Origin: Hyperoodon ampullatus
Taxonomy: Eukaryota; Chordata; Mammalia; Artiodactyla; Ziphiidae
Assembly (NCBI GenBank): GCA_949752795.1
Contig: OX457061.1
Coordinates: 30,074,425-30,138,424, forward strand
Reading direction: 5' to 3'
Length of the DNA: 64,000 nucleotides
The translations under genes and the position numbers were made by a program. Shown here piece by piece: positions 24,250-34,539 of the stretch. How positions within the stretch are numbered: position 1 is the first letter of the stretch; each line of letters begins with the position of its first letter. The notes beneath the pieces were generated by a model. The model saw nothing but the letters and a program-made list of their open reading frames with translations, was not told where the DNA came from and did not search any database.

Positions 24250-24894
24250 AAAGTGGGGTGACAAACTATGCTAGTTATAGTTGTGAATATGTGTGGTTTG
24301 CTTCACATAGGAAATATATGTAAAGAAACTGGGCACAAATTGGAAAACTTTAGACGGCATGAGTCCAAACTCCTCCTTTTACACATTTTTGAACTGAGAC
24401 CTGGGGATGAGATATAACTTGTCTGAGATCACAAGGTGGGTTAGTGTAGGAGCCAGTGAATATTTTAGTTCTAGTTCTTTCTGGTGCTCTTTATTTTTGG
24501 AATGTTGCTTATGAATCATATTTTTCAACTTGATTTTGTAAGTATAACTGTTATGAAAAAAAGATGATTTTTCTCCCAGGATGGAAACATGAACATCTTA
24601 GAACTTCCCAAAACATTCATTCAATAAATACATGTTGAGTATTAGCCATGAGTCTATCTGTTATATGAGTCTATATATTATAGTTCTGGCCCGAGTTGTG
24701 CTTAGCATTTCCTAATTTCATCTAAAAGTTCATGTACCAATTATTATAATTAACAATATTTTAATTCCAAATGCTCTCAAGAATAATTTTTTAAACACGC
24801 AAAACTTAAATGATGAATTAATGGTTCAGCTCTACACCTTAAATCAAAATGAGAAAAGAGGAGACTTAAAGAGTGGCTATAATAAAAAGATATA

Positions 24895-25462
24895 CAGTTG
24901 ACCCTTTGAACAGCCTGGGTTTGAATTGTGTGGGTCCACTTACACATGGATTTTTTTTCACCAAATATGGACTGGGGACTTCCCTGGTGGCACAGTGGTT
25001 AAGAATCTGCCTGCCAGTGCAGGAGACACGGGTTCGAGCCCTGGTCTGGGAAGATCCCACACGCCACGGAGCAATTAAGCCTGTGTGCCACAACTACTGA
25101 GCCCACGTGCCACAACTACTGAAGCACGCATGCCTAGAGCCCAGGCTCCACAACAAGAGAAGCCACAGCAATGAGAAGCCCACCCACCGCAACGAAGAGT
25201 AGCCCCTGCTCACCGCAACTAGAGAAAGCCCACGCGCAGGAAGACCCAATGCAGCCAAAGATAGATTAATTAATTTTTAAAAATAAAAAAAAAGAAATAT
25301 TAAGAAAATATAAATATGGACTGGACTACAGTACTGCACGATCCACAGTTGGTTGAATCTGCGGATGCAGAAATCGCATACCAGTGGCCGGCTATAAAGT
25401 TATACTTAAATTTTTGACTGCACAGAGTGGGCACCCGCCCTGAGTTGTTCAAGTGTCAACTG
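24895..25462 (+). mobile_element. MER2-type Tigger MITE split by a SINE
   Basis: The ends CAGTTGACCCTTTGAACA and TTGTTCAAGTGTCAACTG are inverted repeats, and TA dinucleotides lie outside both ends (24893-24894 and 25463-25464), as expected for a pogo/Tigger-type element. The interior matches a short MER2-like MITE (CACGATCCACAGTTGGTTGA near 25338). A CHR-1-like SINE interrupts it. Confidence 0.85.
24976..25311 (+). mobile_element. CHR-1-like SINE nested in MER2
   Basis: Same family as the copy at 23919, with body start GACTTCCCTGGTGGCACAGT and a promoter-like GGGTTCGAGCCC. AAATATGGACTGG at 24963-24975 and 25312-25324 is its 13-bp target-site duplication, and this target lies inside the MER2 element. 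Confidence 0.95.
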
Positions 25463-25609
25463 TACTGTAAAATGTAGGTTCAGCCTCCAATGATGAACAA
25501 GTTAATAAAACACAGAGAAAAAACATAAAGCTGAGAAATATTCTGAAACCAAACCTCATCACTTTAATGGTATATGAAATCTGAAGCTTCAGCTTCAAAG
25601 CGAATAACT

Positions 25610-25830
25610 ATTGAGAACCTATTTTATGGCAGGCACTGAGATAAGTACCTTATTACACTTTGTTTAATCCTCACAATAGCAATATAGGGTTAACATTTTT
25701 ATTGCCATACACTGCCATATAGTTTAGAGATCCAGAAATTAAAGGGCTCAAAGAAATTGTCTAACTTGTTCAGCTTACACACTATCCAGAACCAGGATTC
25801 AACCCAGGTTTGCTTGACTAAAGTCTACCT
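25610..25830 (-). repeat. MIR SINE
   Basis: Reverse MIR: ATTGAGAACCTATTTTATGG, GGCACTGAGATAAGTACC, TTTAATCCTCACAATAGC and CAGAACCAGGATTCAACCCA. Confidence 0.8.
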
Positions 25831-26689
25831 GCTCCAATTTGAATCCTTATATTTCTCATTAGAGAGACTGACTTATTTTCAAAAGTGGCATGTTTTATGT
25901 CAAATTATCAAAAAATTTTGGGTAGAAGAAATATATGGTACCCAAAACAATGAAAATAAAAATTTCACTTGGACAAACACACACATGTATGTGAGTGTTC
26001 AAATATATAAAATCTTGAATCCTGATAACCCAAAAATTTCCTAAAAGAAGGAATTATTTCACAACAGTAAAATTTATTAGGAGAAATGACTCTTATGTAA
26101 TTTTATCTTGGGCTGTTATTGAGAATAATAGCTTTATGAAACATAGTGACTTGATGTTACAAAATTGTAAATCATTTTATCATTTTATTTGGGAAATAGA
26201 AAATGTACTTATAGTTGGTTGAGGACTTAGAAATCAATTTGTTTAAAGTTTGGTAGAATTCATAATTTTCCAGAGTGACAGACAACCTCTTTTAAAGAGT
26301 GGTATTTCTAGACAGATTGTCTGTGATGTGTATTTTTTAAAGTATGGACTATGAGATTTGGCCTAAACACATATTTGGCCTTAAAAGAAAAGATGTATAA
26401 TACCCCGAGAAGAAGCAGGAATTGTACCGATAGAAAACCTTAGCAATATCAGGAACTTTTGGAGGAAGACATCACTGACATGATTTTCCCCTAGAAGTTC
26501 TAATGATGTGACCTGCAAATCACAGCCCTAAACCACCATTGGCAGGAGGAGGTGCCCCTTCCTGAAACAAATCTGGGCAATGATGAGTGACACGTGCATG
26601 CACAAAGAAAAGTGCCCAAATAAAATTATTTCTTTTTTAATCTGTGTCACCTATACACTGCTTAAAATGCTCATATAAATAGGTAGGAA

Positions 26690-27535
26690 TAAGTTTTTCC
26701 TTAAAAAACTGAAAATCAAGTTACCATATGATCCAGCAATCCTACTCCTGGGCATATATCCAGAAAAGATGAAAACTCTATTTTGAAAAGCTACATGCAC
26801 CCCAATGTTCATAGTAGCACAATTTACAATAGCCAAGACATGGAAGCAGCCTAAGTGGTCATTGACAAATGAATGGATAAAGAAGATGTGGTATATATAC
26901 AGAATGGAATAGGAATCAGCCATAAGAAAGAATGAAATAATGCCATTTGCAGCAACACAGATGGACCTAGAGATTATCCTGCTAAGTGAAGTAAGTCAGA
27001 CAGAAAGACAAATATCATAGGATATCGCTTATATGTGGAATCTAAAAATAATGGTACAAATGGGCTTCCCTGGTGGCGCAGTGGTTGAGCGTCCGCCTGC
27101 CGATGCAGGGGATACGGGTTCGTGCCCCGGTCCGGGAGGATCCCACATGCCGCGGAGCGGCTGGGCCCGTGAGCCATGGCCGCTGAGCCTGTGCGTCCGG
27201 AGCCTGTGCTCCACAACGGGAGAGGCCACAACAGTGAGAGGCCCACGTACCACAAAAAAAAAAAATAATAATAATAATAATAATAATAATGGTACAAATG
27301 AACTTATTTACAAAACAGAAATAGCTCACAGACATAGAAAAAACCTTGGTTACCAAAGGGAAAAGTCGGGGGGAGGAATAAATTAGGAGTTTCGGATTAA
27401 CAGATACACACTTCAATATATAAAATAGATAAGCAACAAGGACCTACTGTACAGTTTTATATGTAAAACTGAATCACTTTGCTGTACACCAGAAACTAAC
27501 ACAACATTGTAAATCAACTATACTTCTATTTTTAA
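26690..27535 (+). mobile_element. L1 3' end with nested SINE
   Basis: L1 ORF2 C-terminal and 3' UTR sequence runs from CATATGATCCAGCAATCCTA (26726) to the 3' terminus near 27530, with CTGTACACCAGAAACTAACA and a short A tail. A CHR-type SINE is inserted within it. It is 5'-truncated. Confidence 0.85.
27061..27284 (+). mobile_element. Cetacean CHR-type SINE nested in L1
   Basis: CpG-rich SINE body followed by an A tail that has become an (AAT)n microsatellite at 27264-27290. The repeat AATAATGGTACAAATG lies at about 27047-27062 and 27285-27300; its first bases merge with the AAT tract. Confidence 0.95.
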
Positions 27536-27539
27536 AAAA

Positions 27540-29595
27540 AGGTAGGAATAAGATATTGAAATACAGTGTGTAAACACAGATATTTACTCATTTCAGCTCA
27601 AATTTTCCAAAGAGTGTATTTTTATCTGTTTTCTGTAACTTAACTAACCTTTAACTGTAGCCACTGTTAATCCTGGAAATTTTAGGACCGGAGTATAGGA
27701 CCCTGTAGGAGGCAAGAATCTCACCAACAAAAGACCTTAGCACCATCAAGCACTTCTGCATTTAAGTTTTAAACAATCTCTATGTCTTGGTGAAGAGGGT
27801 AAATATTCAGTCAATTCAAAGTATACACGCTCTACTATGGATGCTCCCACTTCTATCTAGGAGGGAAGGGGGAGATCTGACCACAGGTAGAGTGATGGAG
27901 GTGTTTGTTTCTGTTCTGTCTGGGCTTCTAGTTGATTTGGCTCATCCTCTGTATCTCTGGCACTGGCCTTTTTTACTACCACATTTGATGATAATAAAAC
28001 TGGCAATTCCTAGCATATGGGCCTGTGCCAGTACCAGTGCCCAGATCTGCCTTTGCTTTGGTTCATAGGGTCCACATAACTGCACCTGATTATCTCAACC
28101 ACAGGAATCCGGATCCACCTGCTTCTCAGCACTTCTGCACCTCCCTGGTGATGCTTGGATTTTCCTCTTGGATATTCTACCTGCCTCATATAGTCTATGA
28201 GCAATTTATAATGCTAACTCACCTAACAATCTAAACAACTCTCTGCCCTTATTGTCTACCATGGGATGAAGGGCTTTTCTGAAAGGTTGACGGTCCCTTT
28301 CCCAGGATATGTCTCAGGGAAGCCCAACACCTTCCCTAACAACTGCATTACCCCTCCCACGCTGGGCCAAGGTCTTGGGTAGCTAGGAGTTGAATTACTT
28401 AATGTTCCCTCTGTTTCCTTTTATTGTAAATATAAATTTTTAAAATGCTGCATCATAATAAAGATTATAACTACTATAGATTTTATTGGCAATCATTTTT
28501 ATACCTTCTCCTTATAATTTGCCCATGCTACATTTCTATTTCATATGCGAGACAGTACACAATTTTATATCAAATAAGTTAATTTCAAATAATATTTATA
28601 GTTCATAAAATGCACATGATATCTGAACATCCACTTATAAAAGGGACATTATAAGAAAAAGAAACTAGAGAGCAAAGGTCAAAAAGGATTCAGGGAGAGT
28701 GAACAAAAATTTTCAGTATTATAAAATGAGAAAACTTGATGCTATCCTGCTCTGTCTAATGGATTATATTGATGGAACTTTACCTATACTATCTTTGCAT
28801 GAGTAAGCATCCCACCTAACAACATGTGCTATTTTTTTCCCCTGTTGGCCATATTGTGATTTTTATTAGGTTACATCTGTATGACACATTCAGGATAAAT
28901 CTGAGAATAAAAGACAAATGAGTTGAATGCGGCTACTTATGGAACATAATCAAGAGCTTGCTGAATCTGAAAAGATAAACAGTACACTCATAATATCTAG
29001 AACAGCTACATATTTCACGTACCAACAATTGTCTCTCACAAATCGGTTTAGGTGTGAACGGTAGCTGCAAAGTTAAATTATAAAGCTAAACAGAATTCCA
29101 AATGCCCCACTGATCACCAAATTAACACCAAATTCATTTTCCCCCAAAAGTTGTAATTCATTTTAATGCATTTAATTGCTGGTTTTTATCCATTATTAAT
29201 TACTTCTAGTAAACCTGCTCTCACAAATGAGGAAGGCTGTGCCTTAATTCTACTAAGTAGCAGCAGAAAGGCAAATTCATTATCTGTGTCTACAAACTAA
29301 AGCAAAGAGATTTTGATTATCATTGTGAGTCAAATCCAGATATGCTACAAAATAGAGCAAGTTATAGCTCTTCATAACTGAATATACACAGCTCTTTATT
29401 CTTCTATCACCTTGGAAAATATCTGCAAAGTGTACACATTATCTTGCAATGGGACACAATATCATCTGTGGGTTGAGGCAGAAGAGGGGTGATGTCAGGA
29501 GATACTGGCTACATCAGCAGTTAGCTTTTGGACACAACCTAGGTGCAGCCCGTTTCGATAAATGGCATGTTAAGAATGTGAACTAAATACTATTA
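27540..29595. other. Intergenic DNA, no gene seen
   Basis: The overlapping 64-93-codon frames near 27787-28234 on both strands lack any recognised motif. The part at 28980-29300 has the even composition and lack of repeats typical of conserved noncoding DNA (see findings). Confidence 0.5.
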
Positions 29596-29612
29596 TGAAC
29601 ATCTGTTTCTTT

Positions 29613-29817
29613 TTTTTTTTTTTTTGTGGTATGCGGGCCTCTCACTGTTGTGGCCTCTCCCGTTGCGGAGCACAGGCTCCGGACGCTCAGGCTCAGCAGC
29701 CATGGCTCACGGGCCCAGCCGCTCCGCGGCATATGGGATCCTCCCAGACCGGGGCACGAACCCGTATCCCCTGCATCGGCAGGCGGACTCTCAACCACTG
29801 CGCCACCAGGGAGGCCC
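29613..29817 (-). mobile_element. Cetacean CHR-type SINE with perfect 17-bp target-site duplication
   Basis: Reverse copy with a T run followed by the CpG-rich body. TGAACATCTGTTTCTTT occurs at 29596-29612 and again, unchanged, at 29818-29834. The perfect duplication and retained CpGs indicate a relatively young insertion. Confidence 0.96.
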
Positions 29818-30664
29818 TGAACATCTGTTTCTTTAAGGGTAGTCTAAAATGCCACCTTTGAGAAATGAGTGTTACGTTGCTGTGGTTGAAAAACAGATAC
29901 TTTAATAAAGTGTATACTTTGAACAATACAGCAGTTCAGCCAAGACAGTGGACTCAGCTAATATGAAAAACCTTGCTACCAACACTTAGAAAAGGTGGAT
30001 AAAATGTAACTTCAAAGAGATGAATAGCTGAGCTCAAAAGAAAAAAGCAGGGGTGGGTCACTAATTGCCAGAAAAGAAGAGGAACTGAAAATAAGAGTGG
30101 AAAATACATGAGGTGAAATGGTGGCTTCCCAGGGCATGGGGCCTGGTTATTAATGCTTCTGTGAGGTCAGGAGAGGCTTTGGGTCCAGCCAGGCGAGAAG
30201 TTGAAATTTCACTCTAATATGATTGAAAAGCAAGGTAATATGGGATTTTAGAGAAAGGTTCGTTAATTCTGATGGATACCATATATATCCAGTGGCTTTT
30301 GTGTACGAAAAATTCAGAGAGGAAATCACATGAAACTGACCCTTGACAGATTAAACAGGACTTCTATAAGAAAATAAAGAGAACAGGACATTCCCAGGAG
30401 AGGAAAATCCTACCTGTAAGCAAAGAAGCATCAAGCAATTGCCAAAAGGGAAACTCTTTAAGATGGAGGGTCTCTAAGGCACTATTGGTTCTGACATTTT
30501 GGGGAACTATGATGTAATGCTGAAATTGTGTGTCTATAATGGTATATGAAAACTGAAAGGCTTCTGCTATTTTTTTCTACTCCACCAAGTTAAATAATTT
30601 AACCCTTTCTTATCATTTCAAACAAATAGAACATTTCCATTCAGAGGATTAATTTTTGTTTACT

Positions 30665-30800
30665 CCCCCAAAGTCCTTTTGCTCGTCTTTACTATATGCT
30701 ACTTCACATGTAACATAACATTTAATCCTCATGTGAGCCCTATGATGAAGCACATGTTATCCTATTTTAGAGATGCATAAGCTATAGCTCTACTACCCAG
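30665..30800 (-). repeat. MIR SINE fragment
   Basis: Blocks TTTAATCCTCATGTGAGCCC and ATCCTATTTTAGAGATGCAT match the interior of reverse MIR. Confidence 0.65.
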
Positions 30801-31624
30801 TGGTTTGTTGTTATTTTCAGCTCTCTGCTGATATCTGATGGATATTCAGTTTTAGAACATAACTATTCCTTCCTGATACATGGTGAAATATTTTATTGAG
30901 GTCTTATTGAGAATGAAATAGGTTCTCATCTCTATCAGCTGAGACAAGTCTCCCATGAACAGTTTGACCTTACAAGAAGGCAAAATAAGCATCTATTTAG
31001 AGCCTCCCCAGAGTGATGTGTGTCATCATCAAACTCTACCTCTGGAGGGAACACATATAGAGAAGGAATGTCATTGATTACTATTTTTGCCAAGTATAAA
31101 TAACTATTACTAGCCTGAATAAACAAAGTCATTAAACATTAATAATTTAAACTTGCTGTTCTTATCCCAATCCACATTCAAGACCTCCTTACACAACAAC
31201 CACAATAACACTTCAACAAGTATTTCCAGGTATTCACCAAAAGGAGCTTATATGTCCATCAACAGAATGTCTACTACAAGTTACAAGTTGACCTCCACTA
31301 TGTTATTTTTCTCCTAAGCTAGTTCCAGTTACTTCTTCTACTTCATTGATTATATTTCTTTCTAATAGGAATAATAACTAATATAATATACGTTGAGAAC
31401 TGTCAAGTAATTACTCATATCCTATTTTCAGATGAGAGTACTAAGGCACAAAATACTTAAGTTTCATGGCCACGGCCACTGATTCTTTAAGGAGAGTACT
31501 GAGTTTTGAAAGGCTTTCTCACTCCAAATAGCACTACAAAACATAAGTTTTGGAAGTCATAACAATGCAAACATTGGCTGCTGCTTCAGTATCACCTTAT
31601 GCAGAAATAGAGAAATAAAATCAT

Positions 31625-33105
31625 AATGTATATATATAAAGTATACAATGTGATAATTTGATATATGTAATATTTTATGAAAGGATTCCCTCCATCAAGT
31701 TAATTAACACATCCATCACCTCACACATATAACTTTTTTTTTTTTGGTACTACTGTCTTAGCAAATTTCAATCATATAATACAGTATTATTAATTATAGT
31801 CACCATCTTACACATTAGATCCTCAGAAGTTATTCATATGTATTCATAAAATTTGTATTCTTACAATTCTTTCCTTATTTCCTCCACCCCCAGCCCCTGG
31901 CAACCACCATTCTACTCTCTGTTTCTATGACTTTGATGTTTTTCTTTGAGATTCCATGTATAAGTGATACCATGCAGTGTTAGTCTTTCTCTGCCTGGCT
32001 TATTTCACTTAGCATAATGCCCTCCAGCTTCATTCATGTTGTCACAAATGACAGGATTTCTTTCTTTCATATCTTTAACCATTGATGACCACTTAGGTGG
32101 TTTTCACATCTTGGCTATTGTGAATAATACTGCAGTGAACATGAATGTAAATATCTCTTCAATAGCCTGTTTTCATTCCCTTTGGGTATATACCCAGAAG
32201 TAGAATTGCTGGATCATATGATAGTTCTATTTTTAATTGCTGAGAAATCTCCATACTGTTTTCCATAGTGGCTGCACCAACTTACAATCCCACCAACAGC
32301 ATACAAGGGTTTCCTTTTATCTATATCCTCACCAACATTTGTTCTCTTGTCTTTTAGATAATAAACATACTAACAGGTATCAGATGATATCTCATTGTGG
32401 TTTTGATTTATATTTCCTAGATGATTAGTGACGTTGGGTACCTTTTCACGTACTTACTGTTTATTTAGACATTTGTATGCTTATTCAGGTCCTTTGCCCA
32501 TTTAAAAATTGGGGTTTTTTGTTATTGAGTTGTATGGGTTCCTTGTATATTTTAGACATTAATCCCCTTTCAGAGATATGGTTTGCAAACATTTTCTCCC
32601 ATTCCATAAACTGCCCTTTTATTTTGTTGATGGTTTCCTTTGCTGTGCGGAAGATTTTAGTTTGATGTAATTCCACTTTTTAAGTTTTGCTTTTGTTGCC
32701 TTCGTTTTTAGTGTAAAGTCCAAGACCAACGTCAAGAAGCTTTCCCCCTGTGTTTTCTTCCAGGAGTTTTATAGTTTCAGGTGTTGTGTTCAAATCTTTA
32801 ATCTATTTAATCCAGTTGAGTTGATTTTTGTGTATGGTGTAAGATAGGGGTCCAGTTTCATTCTTTTGCATGTGAATATCCAGTTTTCCCAAAACCATTT
32901 ATTGAAGAGGCTATTCTTTCCCCTTTTAGTATCCTTGGCTCTCTAGTCAAATATTAGTTGAGCTTATATACATGGGTTTATTTGTGGGACCTCTATTCTG
33001 TTCCATTTGTCTATATATCTGTCTTTATGCCAGGACCTTATTGTTTTGATTACTATAGCTTAGTAGTATATTTTGAAATTAAGTAGTGTGATGCCTCAAG
33101 GTAAT
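31625..33105 (-). mobile_element. Old L1, 3' UTR and ORF2 C-terminal part, reverse strand
   Basis: Reverse-strand L1 runs from 3' UTR-like sequence (AACACATCCATCACCTCACA near 31710) through ORF2 C-terminal segments (GTTTTCCATAGTGGCTGCAC at about 32260, GGTTTGCAAACATTTTCTCC at about 32580) to about 33105. The short frames of about 60 codons here, such as 32485-32676 on the minus strand, are L1 ORF2 pieces (HISERGLMSKIYKEPIQLN). It is 5'-truncated and broken by stops. Confidence 0.85.
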
Positions 33106-33139
33106 TGTTAATAGAATGTTGACCTACCCTATGATATGC

Positions 33140-33360
33140 CAATAATAAGAGTAAACTTCTATTAAGTGCTTTCTATGTGCCAGCCACAATGTAAAGCCCT
33201 ATATGCGCTAAGCCTTTTAATCCTTTCAAGAACTCTGGGATATAGAATAAATTTTATCCCTGTTTTAGAAATGAATAAACCTCATTTCAGCTAAAAACTG
33301 TAGGAGGTATATTCAAATCCAATTCTGTCTGATACCAGAGTTTATGCTTTTAACCACTTT
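33140..33360 (-). repeat. MIR SINE
   Basis: Reverse MIR with CTATGTGCCAGCCAC, ATCCTTTCAAGAACTCTGGG and a TTATCCCTGTTTTAGAAATG block. Confidence 0.8.
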
Positions 33361-33769
33361 TAACTAATATAAAATCATAGCATGTTTAGCATTAAACATT
33401 ATTTAAAAGTGTAATTTCAGGCACGTCCAGCATTAATTTTCATTCTCTCTTCTCTAGATTATTTGTAACGCCTTACTCTAATTGGCTATATTTAAATCAC
33501 TTTGTGATCCATTTTCCGGCTTATACCCTATGCTAATTTATGGCATCCAGCACAGGGCCTGGTTTATAGTAAGCCTAAAAAAATAGAGTAAATGAATTAA
33601 GACTGAGAACCTTTTATAATTATTATACCAATTTTTATGAATCTTTGAAGATGATAAAAAGAACTGTTTATTCAGCACCTACTACATGGTGGTGCTCTGT
33701 TAGTTAAGATAACTAACGTATCTTCATAAAGATACGAAGAGCGTATATAATCACTGCCCTCATAGTTTC

Positions 33770-34120
33770 ATTCTATAACTGCATGGTCCACTGTGATAGC
33801 CAGTAGCCACGTGTGGCTATTGAAGACTCGAAAAGTGGCTTGTCCAAATTGAGACATGTTTTAAGTGTAAAATACACACTGGATTTCAAATATTTAGTCC
33901 AAAAAAAGAATGTAAGACATCTTAATATTTTATTATGTTAATTACATACTAAAATATTTGGATATGTTAAATAAAATTTATTACTGAGATAATTAGGTTT
34001 TATCATTAAAATTAATTGTACTTGTTTCTTTTTTGCTTTTTTTTGACATGACTACTAGAAAATGTAAAATTTTATATATAGCTTGCATTATATTTCAGTT
34101 ATACAATGCTGTTCTAGAGG
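33770..34120 (+). repeat. MER-type DNA transposon, nearly complete
   Basis: Starts near ATAACTGCATGGTCCACTGT, contains GCCAGTAGCCACGTGTGGCT and GTGTAAAATACACACTGGAT and ends near CATTATATTTCAGTTATACA. The ends look like imperfect inverted repeats. Same family as 8865-9000; name not assigned. Confidence 0.6.
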
Positions 34121-34333
34121 ACAGGAAGAGCATGTTAATGGGCGATTGTAGTAAAAGTTTAAATTTCTATGATACAGATATACAAGGACTGTATGGAAAC
34201 ACAAAAGAAGGATTTCCAAATCACAAGAGAATTCAGTAATACTCCCCATAGAAGGTGACATTTGCTTTCTTATCTTCCTACCTTCTTGCTTTCTTTCTAG
34301 TTTCCATTTGTACCTAATTCATTTGTACCAGTG

Positions 34334-34535
34334 TTAATGGAGGCTGTGATTTCCTTCTACAGTATAAAACATTTGGAGTGCTTATGACTGCCTTCATCAG
34401 CACAGTAGGAGGGCTTTTGATAAGCCTCAGGGCCTTAACGGAGGCTGTGATTTCCTTCTACAGTATAAAATATTTGGAGTGCTTATGACTGCCTTCACCA
34501 GCACAATAGGAGGGCTTTTGATAAGCCTCAGGGCC
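34334..34535 (+). repeat. 101-bp tandem duplication, two copies
   Basis: Copy 1 is 34334-34434 and copy 2 is 34435-34535, followed by the first bases of a third unit (TTAATGG). The copies differ at only a few sites (such as AAAACATTT versus AAAATATTT). No coding potential. Confidence 0.92.
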
Positions 34536-34539
34536 TTAA

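Noticed and set aside
29583..29861. Frames of 60-90 codons with Pro/Gly/Ala-rich readings such as [15 protein letters not shown], found on both strands at every CHR SINE
   Set aside because: The same peptide recurs at each SINE copy; it is translation of the repeat, ending in Lys or Phe runs from the A/T tail.
34334..34535. Two-copy direct repeat considered as a CRISPR-like or satellite array
   Set aside because: Only two full units and no spacers; it is a simple tandem duplication in a mammalian genome.
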